Shown: in pieces, positions 1-12,036 of the stretch
Numbering within the stretch: the first letter of the stretch is position 1
Layout: the number at the start of each line of letters is the position of its first letter
NCBI GenBank assembly: GCA_947561395.2
Contig: OX387190.1
Span: forward strand, 19,214,858 to 19,278,857
From: Buxus sempervirens
Taxonomy: Eukaryota > Streptophyta > Magnoliopsida > Buxales > Buxaceae
Length of the DNA stretch: 64,000 nucleotides
Reading direction: 5' to 3'
Made by a program: the position numbers and the translations under genes
The notes under the pieces: model-generated
Seen by the model: only the letters and a program-made list of their open reading frames with translations
Told to the model about the DNA's origin: nothing
Databases searched by the model: none

Positions 1-1690
1 CTTTTCATTATTTTTCTTTGTACTTTCAACTTGGGCTGCTGGTCCCTAGCAAGGGTCAAGCTTGACTTTTATTTTGGGCTAGGTCACAGCCAATTTATTT
101 CATGATTTTTCTTATTAAGCTGAAGCTGAGTGAGGCACAGGGAATTGGAGCCAGTCCCGGTGTAGCTTTGATCTTTGGAAAAAAATTTTGCATTATTTCT
201 TTTGAAAATGATTTGATAAAAAAGCTTGTGCAAATGATTTTGAAGTGTGTGCACTCCATGCATGAAGATGCTTGCATAGAATTTAAGCCAAGGCCAATTG
301 ATATTACCATTCAGAAATCCAGTATCAAGAAATGAATATAAAAGGTACACCAAAAAGGGTGTGTGCACAATCCTAAACAAAAGGTTGGTGCCTCGCGGGG
401 CACGACCTCTAGACACACTTGTGTATGGAAACACCTCTGAGTCCTGGTCTACTTTCTTTCATCTGCTTTTGACTTCAGGTATAAAACCAAAAGAATTTAC
501 AACTTGCCAGCGAGGGCGAAAATTACACGATATTCACAAAAATCTGCAAAGAATTCATCCTTAAGGTTGTTGGGAGCCAAAAGGAAGGGTACAAATTTGC
601 TTCAAGGCGGATCGGCCAAATTCCAAAATCTAGGGTTTTGTGCCCTTGCTCTGGTCTGGCCTGCTTTCATCTGATTGTTTGATCTGGCCGGCTTTCATCT
701 GCTCGAAAGGTCGACCCGGACCCAGGGTGCTTCCAGTGGACTCAATGGGTCGAGGCCCACAGCTTGCAGGACTCCATGCATGGATCTGGGGTGGTTCCCC
801 TGATCAAAATTTGGTTGGCTTCCTAAATTGAGGTCAAGGTAGCCTATGATCTAGGGTTTACTCCATTTGAATGCAAAAAGTGGGGGTTGCCGTCCCTGAT
901 GGACTCTTGGGTTTTAATTTGATTTTTTTTTCTTATTTCATCATCCACATCACACTCCCTCGCAATCACAAGCGCGTGGTTCATTCAGAAACGCTAGCTG
1001 GGGAAGGATACCCAGCCCGAGACATACGCCTACAAGGGTCTGGACCAGTACTGGATCCTTGCGTGCCACGGCAAGAAACCAGTGGTGCTAATGGACTCCA
1101 GAAAACTGGGGGGATGGGTTTACCCTGCTTTCCTCAGTAAGCCACGGGAGCGTAGGTGCTAATACCATCCCAAAGATCAGTTCATAGGAATCAGAAGGGT
1201 AGGCTTCTAGAAAGGTCTAGGTTTTGAAAAAGAAGATGCAATATCCGCTCTCATTCATTCAAGGTCGGATCATTCATGCAGTCCCCCTCGTGCGTGTCAC
1301 CCCACGCAGTTTATCACAAAAAATTAAATCCATCCACGGTGTGGTGGAGTGCCCTTGTGTGCAATTGAGCTGAGTGCGGTGTCTAATCGGGTGAGATTTG
1401 ACTGGATTTCGTTGATAAAGGAGTTTTTACCGTCTCGTATAGTAAGGTGCAGAATTGGCACGCAATACGAGGTTTCGGGAGAGTCCCCAGGTAAGTGGAG
1501 GGTCACAGGGGACCGCTTAAATTCCACTTTCCTTAGGCGATTATCATGTCCTTGTGACAGGACTCCCCAGAATACGTAGTTGCGTGTATTCCACGTCTTA
1601 CTAAGAAAGGTAGTAAAAACCCTAAATATCAACTAATCTCTCTTGGTTGACTCATTCTAACCATGGGTTCCATTGGGCTGAGATTCATGT
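1..1690 (-). mobile_element. Leader (5' untranslated internal region) of element B1
   Basis: This stretch lies directly downstream, in minus-strand sense, of the B1 5' LTR and its primer-binding site, so by position it is the leader of a minus-strand Ty3-type element whose genes lie outside the window. I see no convincing coding region: open frames are short (about 60-115 codons), overlap on both strands and show no retroelement motif. No TATCCG-type palindrome array is visible, unlike the leader of A2. The assignment is positional. Confidence 0.6.
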
Positions 1691-1707
1691 CCCTAGCGGA
1701 GTCGCCA
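1690..1707 (-). other. Primer-binding site of element B1
   Basis: Read on the minus strand, two to three bases after the LTR end, the sequence is TGGCGACTCCGCTAGGG. The same kind of site (TGGCGACTCTATTGGGG) follows the 5' LTR of A2. TGGCGACTC-type sites are usual in Tat/Ogre-lineage plant elements, where, as I recall, the primer is a tRNA-Arg. It shows that 1711-4347 is a 5' LTR in minus orientation rather than a solo LTR. Confidence 0.75.
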
Positions 1708-2149
1708 GGCTGTGCGCGCCTGATTTCAGTCGCCCGACGAGGCGCACGCAAAATGATGCGTGCCTCGGGATTGTTTGGAGTCGCCACTGCCTGATGGGGT
1801 GCAGGCAGACACCTGGGTGCCTAAGTTTTTCTATTAGGGCTTGGTCTGCGGCTTGAGATTCTAAGTAAGTTCTCTGTTACGGTCCGGGGAAGTCCATAGA
1901 CACCCCGGTTCGCCCTGCCAAAAAAAAACGGGTCCCATAGGATTCCTTGGTTTGAGTCAACTTTTGGTCTCTCACTCACCCGATTCCTAATCCAGCATTC
2001 AATTCGGTTAAGTCTGGTGGGACCGCCAAAGTGGTGTGGGCTCGACAGGCCCTCCCTGTGGTCTCGGCCAAACCACAACCTAATTTAAGCATACATGCCC
2101 CACCTAGGGCTTGGGTGGGCCTCAAGTGGTCCGACACAAGCCCCTAAAA

Positions 2150-2370
2150 GAAGGTAGGCACGAGCTCAATGCGAGCTGAGCGCAAGCTAGGCGCGAAGCT
2201 CGGTGGATGCCAAAAAAACGATCCGCCCGCGAGCTCAGCGCAAGCTAAGCACGAGCTCGGCGGATGCAAAAAATACTCCACGCGAGCTCAGCGCAAGCTA
2301 GGCCCGAGCTCGGCGGATGCAAAGAGAGCTCCGCGCGAGCTAGGCGCGAGCTCGGTGCATACCCATTGCG
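2150..2370. repeat. GC-rich inverted-repeat cluster in B1 LTR
   Basis: Four or five diverged units built of GCGAGCTC, GCGCAAGCTAGG and CGAGCTCGGCGGATGC follow one another at about 60-65 bp. Each unit is itself rich in GAGCTC/AAGCTT self-complementary cores. The equivalent part of B3 (60060-60212) has a related GCTCGCGCGAAGCTTGCGCG cluster, while B2 has TATCCGG palindromes (30349-30453). Confidence 0.6.
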
Positions 2371-3383
2371 AAACCCGAGCTTCTGTTTTTTGCTCAAACT
2401 CCATTTCTGACTAGTTTTTTTAAGCTCCAAAACACCTCCCAGGTGCTTCCCAGACTCCCAGAAGACACTTAATCATGTATCAAAATTGATCTAACCTACT
2501 ACGAGACACAACTAAATCTATCAGGGAAGCTCGATTATCATATAAAAAACAATACACTAACAGCTGCAGGGGGAGTGGGGGTGATGGGAGCATGCTCACA
2601 GGTGCTCAAGTAGGAGACAACAGGTGGCAAGGGGTTAGGGGAGCATGTTGGAAAATCTAGCAAGCAATAAAACAACCAAAAAAACAATAACAAGCCGGGA
2701 TTGCCTACGTAAGATGGAAACCTAATTTTCGCACCTACGCCTGTACCTGAACTCTGTGCATGCACGCAGACATTCGGAGAAGGGAGGGAGAAGGGGGGTT
2801 TACAGGGGTACATTAGATGAAGGGAACTTGGGGAACATGCTCCCTTTTCGACGCAGACAACGCATGCATCTTCCTCTTCCTTGCTTGGTGGCCTTCATCG
2901 GATGGAAGTGAAAAGAAAAAAGCATGGCAAGCTTTCATGGCAATGGTCTTATACCACCGAATAAGACCGGCTTACGAAAACCTTTAGAAAACATCGCATA
3001 TTCATATATGTGTAACCCAAAGTAACAAGGATCCTTACCTGGTGGTTCTTGAGTTCTGGAGCAGAGTGGAGACGCCTCCTAGAAGCCGGACAGCAGTTGG
3101 AGCCTCCACTTTACCGCACCGACAGTAGCAAGCTTCCACTTGCTTAGGTTGAAATGGAGGAGAACCAAAGAAGGGTGAGGCGCTTGGGGTTTTTTGGAGG
3201 CAAGCAGGGATGAAGAGAGGGGGCTTCGGGTGAAGGAAGAAGAAGGAGAAGGGAGTGAGCTGATGGAAACTCAAAATCCGACGAAGAGCAACCCAAAAAT
3301 CCCCACCCAAGAAAAGCTCTTGACCAAAATCTTACAACCCCTTTTCGCATGAAGTCTCGCGGCTTATATAGGCGAGGAAAAGG

Positions 3384-3428
3384 GGGTATCCGCTAAGCTT
3401 GCACTGAGCGCAAGCTTAGTGCATACCC
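3384..3428. promoter_or_regulatory. Large palindrome upstream of the B1 LTR TATA box
   Basis: A 45-bp inverted repeat with 19-bp arms. The left arm is GGGTATCCGCTAAGCTTGC and the right arm GCAAGCTTAGTGCATACCC, with two mismatches and a 7-bp centre. In minus-strand sense it lies about 13 bp upstream of the TATATA box at 3365-3370. B3 has the same palindrome at 58958-59003. Confidence 0.7.
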
Positions 3429-4347
3429 GCCTGCCACGTCCGCGCGAGCAGCAATATGATGACAAAACATTTAATGCGGCCGCTTGTCGGTCGGAAAATC
3501 TGAATTTTTCAAATTTAGTCCCTGGCCATTTTCGATTTAATCCGATATTCTTAGATTTTTACAGATTTAGTCCCTGGGACATTTCGTACATTTGGATATT
3601 TATGGATTTGATCCCCGAGATATTTTCCTGCGCAACTCGCCACGTGTGCAGCTTTTTGCCACGTGTGCAATTTGCCGGTTTTGCTGCTCGGGAACTTCGA
3701 TAGCTTATATTTTCTCCATCCGAACTCCGATCTGGGCAAACTCAGTTGCGTTAGAATTGTATCGGAGCCCTTTATCCAATGACACAGGGGTAGGCATCTG
3801 GATTGGATTTTAGCAGAAAGTCAACTTTTGGCTTCGCTTAAGTTTGACCGCCCGTAGAACCCTCATCCGGACTCAGATTCCTGCAAACTCAGTTGCGTTG
3901 GAACTATGTCGGGATTCTCTATCCAATGATGTAGGGGTAGGCATCTGGATCGGATTTTAGCAGAAAGTCAACTTTTGGCTATGCTCAAGTTTGACCGCCC
4001 ACAGAACCCTCATCCGGACTCTGATTCCTGCAAACTCAGTTGCGTTGGAACCGTGTCGGGATTCTCTATCCAATGATATAGAGGTAAGCATCTGGATCGG
4101 GTTTTAGCAGAAAGTCAACTTTTGGCTCCGCTCAAGTTTGACCGCCCGTAGAACCCTCATTCGGACCTCGATTCCTGCAAACTCAGTTGCGTTGGAACCG
4201 TATTGGGATTCTCTATCCAATGATATAAAGCGAGGTGGTCAATTTTCAATTGATCAAAAAGTCAACTTTTGACCCCTTAGGGTTTGACTTTTTGTCCAGG
4301 GTTTGCATTTCCGATTCTTCTGGGAGCGCAAAAATGAGGTGCTTACA

Positions 4348-6192
4348 CAAGCCATTGTTGATCACCTAACTGCACATCCTTTGCCATAATACCAACCGTT
4401 GAAGACCAACTTTCCCGATGAGGCAATTCTGTTTATTGAAGAAGAGGAAAGTGAGAGTTCTTGGCAGATATTGTTCGATGGGGCCGCCAACATGAATGGA
4501 AATGGAATAGGGGCAGTCTTGGTCAAAGCAGATGGTTCACACATCCCGATTGCAGTAAAGCTAATATTCCAGTGCACCAATAATATTGCAGAGTATGAAG
4601 CATGTATAATTGGGTTGCAAGCCGCTATAGATCATGAAGTGGAGGAATTTGATGTATACAGAGATTCGAGTCTTATCATCTTCCAAACAACTGGTGAATG
4701 GAAAACCAAGGATCACAAATTGATCCCCTATCACCAGTATTTGGAAGAAATAAGCACAAATTTTACTCGAATTTCCTTTAACTATATGCCAAGGGCCAAG
4801 AATCAGTTCGCGGATGCTCTAGCAACATTGGCTTCAATGGTCAGCATGCCAGAAGGGGTAGACATCAAAACACTAGAAATTGAGGTCAGGGATGAACCGG
4901 CTTATTGTCTTGTTCTAGAGGGAGCACCAGAAGAAGAAGCACCATGGTTTCAAGACATAAAAAATTTCTTGAACAATCGGAGTTTGCCAGAAAATGCCAC
5001 TTCTACTGAGAAAAGGACAATACAAAGATTAGCTGGTCAGTTTCTGCTAAGTGGTGGACATTTGTACAAGAGATCACATAATGATATTCTGCTCAGATGT
5101 GTTGCTAAGGCGGATTCAGAAAGGTTAATCGAGACTATACATGGAGGAGTCTGTGGACCCCATATGAATGGACACATGCTTGCAAAGAAGATCCTGAGGT
5201 TGGGATATTACTGGTCAACAATGGAGCACAATTGCTGTATACATGTCAGGAGGTGTCATCAATGTCAGATATATGCAGATAATAAGCATGCACCCCCAAG
5301 TGAATTGCACAACATGACATCACCATGGCCCTTTTCCATGTGGGGCATAGATGTCATTGGCATGATTTCCCTAAAGGCATAGAACGGACACAGATTTATC
5401 TTGGTGGCAATTGATTATTTCACTAAGTGGGTAGAAGCAGCCTCATATGCGAATATCACAAGCAACCATGTTATTAAATTTTTGAAGCACAATATCATTT
5501 GTCGCTATGGACTGCCAAGTGCCATAGTATCAGACAACGCTTCAAATATTAAGAACAAGGACATGAAGAAGATGTGTGAGCAGTTTCAGATTACCCATCA
5601 CAAGTCCGCTCCGTACAGGCCAAAGATGAATGGGGCAGTGGAAGCAGCAAATAAGAATATAAAGAAAATCATTCAGAAGATGGTAGTGAGTTACAAGGAT
5701 TGGCATGAAATGCTACCACTTGCTCTACATGCCTACAGAACCTCAATCCGGACTTCAACTGGGGCAACCCCGTGTTCCCTAGTCTATGGAATGGAAGCAG
5801 TCTTGCCAGTGGAAGTAGAAATCCCATCACTTAGAGTTCTCAAGGAGGCTGAATTAGAAGAAACTGAATGGATACAGTCAAGAAGTGATCAATTTAACCT
5901 GATAGAAGAGAAGTGATTGAAAGCACTATGTCATGACCAATTGTACCAAAGGAGAATGGCCCAGGCCTACAATAAGAAAGTGAAGCCTAGAACTTTCCAA
6001 GAAGGAAACTTGGTGCTAAAGAAAATCTTACCATTTTTGGAAGATCTTCGTGGTAAGTTCAAGCCGAATTGGGAGGGGCCGTATGTCATCAAAAAGGTCC
6101 TATCAGGGGGAGCACTCATCTTGACAGAAATGGATGGGACAGATTTTCCTGAGCCAATTAACTCTGATGCAGTAAAAAGGTATTTTCCTTGA
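4348..6192 (+). pseudogene. Ty3/Tat pol fragment of element A1: second RNase H and integrase
   Basis: C-terminal part of a Tat-lineage polyprotein, beginning where B1 inserted. In order: a linker (QAIADHL, here partly mutated), a second RNase H with FDGAANMNGNGIGAVL, NNIAEYEAC and a D-S-S-L-I strand (4470-4840), an HHCC integrase zinc finger (CHQCQIY, about 5140-5290), the DDE core (GIDVIG, VSDNASNI, NGAVEAANKN with the glutamate intact), and a GPY module (NWEGPYVIKKV, 6060-6110). It ends at RYFP-stop with no chromodomain. Two in-frame stops, at 5380-5382 and 5914-5916, break it; A2 has serine and arginine there. A third change, YGDSS to YRDSS, touches the RNase H region. Closely related to A2 39232-41190. 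Confidence 0.93.
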
Positions 6193-7184
6193 TTGAATAT
6201 TACTAGGAAATGATCCGAGGCCATTTTTCTTTATTTCCCTCAAATTTTAATCCCTAGTCTAGCCAAGTTGAGCCGGTTCATTTCTCTGATAAACTTAAAC
6301 CGGACTTACAGTCTTACACTGGGGCAAAACAAATTGAGGTAAGGCCAATTGAGGCAAAAATAATAAAAAAAAAGAAAAAAAAGAAAAAAAAAAGCACAGA
6401 AAAATGGCAAATGAAAGCCAAGTGTGAAAAGAGAGGAAAAGGATTCATTTTGGGGAAATGGGGCAAAATTCATCATGACTGTAAGTCCGGTCTACCTATT
6501 TCCACATTTGAAAAATTTTGAGCTTGTAATACCTTTTCTTTCATAAACCGAGCCTAGCCTTTGTTTCATCCTATTTCTAAGCCCTCGGTGATTTTAGGAT
6601 GTTCATTCAAATTTCAGAGTGAAATTGGTGATGAAGGAATGCAGAAGCCGGTCCTAGTGAAAACTGTAACTGGCGCTAGGGGCAATATTGGCAAGAAGAA
6701 AAAAAAGAAAGAAAAAAAATCAAAGGTTGAGTTGATCATGTGATCCAAGCTTGAAGAGAAATTAGCACAAGTGCTGAAACTGAGCAGATTGGGTAACACG
6801 GTCAATTCTAGAAGAAAAAGCATTTGGGGATGACTCTAAAGGTCCTAAGATGGACGGTTTTGATCCCTTATTATTACTTGGACTACCCCCTTCATTATTT
6901 AACCTGGTTTTAATTCATTTAATTATGGGTGATTAAGTGTATGGACCAAATTTCAAAAAAAATAAAAAATAAAAAAAAACCAAAAAAAAAAGAAAAACTA
7001 TACTTTGGCCAGTGATGAGAAATCAAATACTTTTCATAAAACCTTTGTTTTTACAAGCATCTGAGCATTCTGAGGCAAATAATATAAAAAATTTATTTTT
7101 GAATTAAATCCTTTGTTTTTCCACTATTGGAGTTTGCTTTCGTACAAAGGTATGGAAAAGAAAAAAAATGTGTAGGAAACGAGG
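6193..7184. mobile_element. Spacer between A1 integrase and antisense gene
   Basis: Noncoding, A-rich spacer that aligns with 38231-39231 of A2 (shared blocks such as TAGTCTAGCCAAGTTGAGCC and the GGCGCTAGGGGCAATATTGG stretch). It contains purine-only runs at 6360-6395 and 6955-7000. It separates the sense pol gene from the 3' end of the antisense DUF7745-like gene, so it should hold the terminators of two convergent transcription units; no specific terminator is recognised. Confidence 0.7.
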
Positions 7185-8069
7185 CTAGTCTCTGTCTCCT
7201 AGCCGCTTCTCAAGTTCCCGAATTTGAGCTGCAATAACTCCAGAAGCCCCCTCTGCAGCGGGATCACTCAAGAAGGAAATAACCTCATCTGAAAGGGTCT
7301 GACTGATCCTCATGCTCCTAAGGCTGGCTAAAGCATCCTGGTGCTTCTGCCTCAATGCTCGGACTTCAAAGCAGTGAGCCTACCTCTGCTCCTCAAGTTG
7401 CTTTTCCACAGCAAGACGGCGAGATACCGGCTCTGCAAGTTGCCTCTCCATGTCAAGGCCTCGTATCCTAAGCTCCTGGGCCTCTCGTACCTAAATCTGC
7501 TGAAGTCGCTTGTGAGAAGCTCTCTCGAACTCCAGAATATCTTCATAGGTGGGAGCCAAAACTGCAGGAAGATCTTTAGGTACTGAAGCCTGACACTGTA
7601 TCTGCTCCCTGATCCAGAAGAGATAGTCCTTCACATGGGACTCTGAGAAGACTGGGCCCCGCATGAAACGAACATAGGACCACTTCCTCATCAACCAAGC
7701 ATTCAACTTCATGGTGGCTGGAGAAAGTGGCCCAAGATGGTCCTCATATCCACTTGGGATTATAATCCCCTGGGTCGCTCTGAACTGACGAAGAACCCGC
7801 AAAGGAAGGTAAAGCACAGCATGTCCCAAGCCAGTCAGGACTAAAAAGTTACAGTCTCGAAAGTTGATCACCGTCTCTGCATTGGGCTGATAAGTACCAG
7901 AACACCTCACTTGATCATCCTGGAGTGTAGCCAAGAAAGCAAACCAGCCCTGTTTACCTCCTGGAATATCAGGACACCCCTGGTTGCTCATCAAAATAGG
8001 AACCCTCAAGCTGGGGAAGAAGTGTCGATTGATCTCCTCAATCTGACTCAGGTGGTCAAGTAACCAAAG
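7185..8069 (-). pseudogene. Antisense DUF7745-like gene, last exon only (element A1)
   Basis: Matches exon 2 of the A2 gene at 34960-38230. The reading runs from LWLLDHLSQIEE, after a splice acceptor (TTTGCAG at 8070-8075), through NFLVLTGLGHAVLYLPLRVL and HVKDYLFWIREQIQ, to a heptad-like C-terminal segment (RQLAEPVSRRLAVEKQLEEQ) and a stop at 7185-7187. The first exon is missing: beyond the acceptor only the A-rich reverse image of the intron (to about 8160) is kept. In-frame stops appear after KRLQQI and after KQLEEQR. The domain resembles the plant family catalogued as DUF7745 (function unknown); the name is from memory. It lies opposite to pol, as antisense extra genes do in Tat elements. 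Confidence 0.75.
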
Positions 8070-8160
8070 CTGCAAAGGAGGAAGGATATTTCAGTATATT
8101 ATAAAGAAAAGCAAGCAAAATAAAAAAAGAAGAAAAAAAAAGAAAAGAAAAAAAAAGGGG

Positions 8161-9325
8161 AAAAAAAGAGGATCATCTCTGCCGAGGGGCAAATACTACT
8201 TCAAGAAATCAAAACCGGGGCATGCTCAGCGCCTTTCCCTCTGGGTTTTCATGGAAATAAATTACAGCATCTGGAAGAAGCAGTCAGGCCTTAGTCTTCG
8301 GATTTGAAAAAAAAAAAGGAGAAGCTTCGAAGTAGTTGCATGTTTTCTCCTTTAAACAAAGGTTTCCAATTCTGAAGAAGGATTTTACTGAAGCAGTAAG
8401 AAGGCATGAATGAGAGGTCATGGGTTGTAAGGGCATCCATCAATCAAGAAGAGGCATTCACTTGGGCAGTTGAAAAGAATGAAGGCAGGCTATGGGCAAC
8501 AATGGCACATACATCCTTATTGAGAGAGCAAGAAGATGAAGAAGCAAAAGCAAGTTGTAGAATATTCAAGCACAGGTTTGGGCATCAAATGGCACCTAGG
8601 TAAATCAAATAAGAAAATCAATCAGGAAAATTCAATAAAATATTTCCTTTCTTATTGTTGAAAAACATCAAAAGCAATTGAGTTTGCAGAGGTCAATTTT
8701 AAATCCACATTCTTTTCAAAATTTGCTTGTCTCAGATTTCTTTTCATAGCCGCGAGAGCTCAAAGAAATCTGAGATAAGGAAGAGACGCCACCCAGTCAG
8801 ACTATAACCAGCAGGGGTTTTATTGGCTATCTTCAAATCCATGTTTTTTTATCACTCATTTATTTGACCAAAGCAAGTTCAATTAATGAGGTGTCTTTCA
8901 AACGTGTAATTTTGAGTTGTGTCTATTCTTTGCTGTTCATTGTGCTACAAAGTCTGCTATTTTCACAAAAAACCCTATTTTGTCTTGAAATCCACATCAC
9001 AGCCACGAGAGCTCAGTGGAATTTGGGACAACTTGGGGGAAATGTGTTGGTCAAAAAGGAAGATATTCACTCAATTTTTAACTTGGTCTGAAAAAAAAAG
9101 CAGTTTTCAAAAATCTTATTTTTGGGCTTGAAATCCACTTCATAGCCACGAGAGCTCAGTGGAATTTAAGACCTCTTGGAGAAATGCCCCCCCTTAAAGT
9201 TAGGGCTTTTTGGCAAATCTTCACCCAAAAATTATTTTACAAAATTGAATTGAACCAAGCGAATCATGGTTAAGGGAGTGTAATTTGGGCTTGTCTAATT
9301 TTTGCAGCTCATTGCTTCGCAACTC
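8161..9325. mobile_element. A1 internal region upstream of the 3' LTR, with 145-bp repeats
   Basis: No gene recognised. 8161-8640 has no visible counterpart in A2 and replaces the first DUF7745-like exon and the whole PMD gene present there. 8640-9325 matches A2 24961-25340 on the other strand. It contains three diverged copies of a block centred on AGCCACGAGAGCTCAGTGGA, near 8747, 8999 and 9143; the last two are about 145 bp apart. The same block occurs at 25119 and 25260 in A2. Confidence 0.6.
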
Positions 9326-9342
9326 CCGCAAAGAGGGGTAGT
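9326..9342 (+). other. Polypurine tract of element A1
   Basis: Purine-rich run GCAAAGAGGGGTAG directly before the 3' LTR start. The same run in reverse complement abuts the A2 3' LTR (24943-24960) and, as GGCAAAGAGGGGCAG, the B2 3' LTR (32461-32478). It is the expected plus-strand priming site and fixes the orientation of A1. Confidence 0.85.
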
Positions 9343-12036
9343 TGTAGACACCCCAAATTGCACAGTAAAAATGAAGAATAATTGGCAAAAATCATTATCT
9401 CCTTTGAAACCAGCACAAAATTTGTGAAAACAAGCTTTTTCCTTGTATCCGACAACTCAGGTCAGATACAAGCATACCTCTTCGTATCCGACCTAAGTTG
9501 TCGGATACAATTAGACCTTAATGTATTCGACAACATATGCCGGATACGTATAGGTGCTTGTATATCCGGCCTGATATGTCGGATACATTATTTTTGCTCA
9601 AAATTAGGATTTTCCAAGAGTTTTCACTTTTTACCATCATATCCTTCATTAAATGAGTGGAAATCTCGGAAATAGCCTTAGGGTCAAGGTTGGTAGGCTC
9701 TAGACATTAGTTTGTGTCTACCATCTCCCCAACCCTAACCCTAGCCTTTGCCTATAAATAGGAGGCTCCTCCTTAAGCAAATGGCCATTAACTCTTGCCA
9801 TTAACTCTTGCCAAGAACTTTTGCCAAGAAGTTGGAGATCAAAGAGCTTCGAGTGAAGAGGGGAACCGCTGCAGTCTTGCTTCCAGAAGCCCAGGTAAGC
9901 CTCAAACCTCTCTTTATTTTTCTGTTTTACATTCTAGATCTAGATCTCTTCTTCTACCTTTCTGTAGAATAAGGCCTCTTCTATATGTGTGAAAACCCTT
10001 CCCCTACTCAAAGTACCTTGAGACTCCCCCTAGCCGTAAAACGTGAAGGCGGGATCTAGGGGAAACAAGACTGGGGATTGATCCTAGTGTTAGAACTTAT
10101 TTGAATATGCCTTTTGAATCTTTGAAAACTGTTTCATATTCAAAGTACCCCAAGATTATCTTGAAGAACCGTGTTTAACGGGGAGAGAGAACTAAGGGAA
10201 ACGATGATGGAACGGAACCCTAGGTTGTTCTAGAACCCTTTTGATTGATCTAGATGCATGTTATTATGTTGAAATAAGCCTTGTGATTCTATGAAAACCG
10301 TTCCATACTCAAAGTACCCCAACATTATCTTGAAGAACCGTGTTTAACGGGGAGAGAGAACTAAGGGAAACGATAATGGAACGGAACCCTAGGTTGTTTT
10401 AGAACCACATCTGATTGATTTAAATGCATGCCACATGTTGTTATATTGTTCTTGAATGGATTTTTATACACATTCACACATCACTTGTTTTGCCGGATTT
10501 GGCTTGTATTTCGGATTCATTGCATTCATTGTGATAAATCTGGAATAAATAGCCTCAAATAATTCTGGAATATTTCTTGTTGGTTTTCAATATGATTTCA
10601 AGCAAGTTTTGTTGAGTATTGAAGGCCTCTAGGTCTAACCTCTCGGTTTTGGGCATTTTTGCTCACTTTTTGGGGTTTTTGGCATATCCTTTCCAATCGG
10701 AGAGGATGGTGAGCCAAACCTGTGCCCCATTTCTTTCTAGAGGTTCTTCAACATCTTTTTAAAATGGTTTTGATCTATCTTGCACGGATCACACACCTCT
10801 TATCACTGTTTTGAGTTGATTCTCTTCAAAAAAGGCTTAACTTGACAGCAACTGTACCCCAACTTCGGACACTCATAACTTCATCGTCCGGATGCATTTT
10901 GGAGTGATTCTAGAGCCATGGGAAAGGTCAGGCTGTCTAGTTTTTGCTTGTAAAATTTCATTAATTTCTATATAGCGGATTTTTGACACCTCTCTATCGA
11001 AGTTGATAGGTCAGTTCAGATCTGAATATAGAACCTGTCACTTCGACTGAGCGCCATACATTCGTTTTAAGTCCGATTAGAGTGATTCTTTTTTTTGAGT
11101 TTTCCTTTGGGAGTCTAATTTCAAATCCAGTTGGTTTCATATTTTTTTGACTCCATTTGTGTCGTGAGCAATAGATTTACTCAGAGCTGTTCAACAGAAC
11201 TTTTCTGGGTAAATCTGTGATCTTCGGGGCCTGTTCGGAAGACCACCCAAGGCACCTCCGAATGAATTTTTGTATGAGGTTAGTTTTGTTTGAAATATGG
11301 TCATACAGACTTTACTCCCACCAAATTTCATGGATTTATATGGAGCCGATATTTCTAGATAAGTTTCTAAACTTGCCCACTTGCCACTTTTTATTATCTC
11401 CAGCAGCAGATTTCACAGGAGAATAACTCCTAGGATTTTAATCGGAATGGATTGAAAATTTGCATGAATCTTCTATCTACCATAATCTTTCAAATGGATT
11501 TGGTTTGATTCAATTTAAAATTGGATTTGAATGATTTCAAGACAAATGGTTCTTGCTTTTACCGAATTTTCCGGATTTAACTCAACTCGGTTTTGTGCAA
11601 CTTTTGTTTTGATTTCCATCTTTTGGTGATATTCCCGAAGTGATATTGACATAAAAGAAGATCTGGAATTCATTTGGATTTTCATGTGAAGATATCATAC
11701 ATTTGTCCTTTTCCAAGGTTTTTAATGATTTTTAGCAAGCTTTCTTATTTTTTAGCATGAACAACACTTAGCAACCACCTTATGTGGGTGAATGGGGGTG
11801 CCTAACACCTTCCCCCGTTCATAATCTAATCCCCTTACCCATCTCTGGATTTGATTTTCAAGTAGAGTTATTTTTACTCTAAAATTTTCCTTTTAGCTCT
11901 TTTTGATTATTATTTTGAATCTTTTGGTGTCCATTCTCACCTCAAAAATCTGAATGGTGGCGACTCTCCCATTTTACGTTGAGCCCGTGTGTTGACGGAG
12001 GGGAAATCACCCCGGTGATTTTTCCCATGTCTCACA
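9343..12036 (+). mobile_element. 3' LTR of element A1 (family A)
   Basis: Starts TGTAGACACCCCAAATTG and ends ...CCATGTCTCACA, about 2.69 kb. A four-unit palindrome array lies at 9444-9587, a TATA box (TATAAATA) at 9753-9760, and a splice donor CCAG|GTAAGC at 9894/9895. It matches A2 LTRs and solo LTR A3 in order and sequence. Beyond 12036 the sequence is that of LTR G, so CAACC at 12037-12041 is probably half of the target duplication; the other half is off-window. Near 10080-10400 a block containing GAACCGTGTTTAACGG occurs twice, an internal duplication of about 180 bp. Confidence 0.9.
9444..9587. promoter_or_regulatory. Palindrome array, A1 LTR U3 (4 units, 39-bp period)
   Basis: Four 27-bp inverted repeats start at 9444, 9483, 9522 and 9561, exactly 39 bp apart. 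The first has arms TGTATCCGAC and GTCAGATACA around the loop AACTCAG; the others vary (for example TATTCGAC with GCCGGATA). The array ends 165 bp upstream of the LTR TATA box. Confidence 0.9.

Larger units (their letters stand above)
1711..4347 (-). mobile_element. 5' LTR of element B1 (family B), inserted in A1 pol
   Basis: On the minus strand the LTR starts TGTAAGCACCTCATTTTTGC at 4347 and ends ...GGCGCGCACA at 1711, about 2.64 kb. It matches B2 (29329-32460) and B3 (58039-61477) at both ends. A TATATA box lies at 3365-3370 and a likely splice donor (AG|GTAAGG) near 3040. From about 3720 to 4300, diverged blocks of roughly 125 bp (CAACTTTTGGCT, GTTTGACCGCCCG, AACTCAGTTGCGTTGGAAC) recur; B2 and B3 carry the same blocks. 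It cuts the A1 polyprotein at 4348. The left end of B1 is off-window, so its duplication (CAAGC expected) cannot be confirmed. Confidence 0.85.

Noticed and set aside
3035..3350. Ser/Pro-rich open frames in B1 and the similar ones in B3 (59091-59405)
   Set aside because: They recur because the LTRs are related; frames differ between copies and no domain is visible. Treated as transcribed LTR leader.
9444..9587. Evenly spaced 27-bp palindromes as a CRISPR array
   Set aside because: Repeat plus 12-bp gap is far too short for CRISPR spacers, repeats vary, gaps are not unique acquired sequences, no cas genes are present, and the DNA is clearly plant nuclear.
9343..9760. Palindrome units as tiny foldback transposons (MITEs)
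   Set aside because: Units have a fixed 39-bp register, no target duplications, and keep the same position relative to promoters; independent insertions would not do this.
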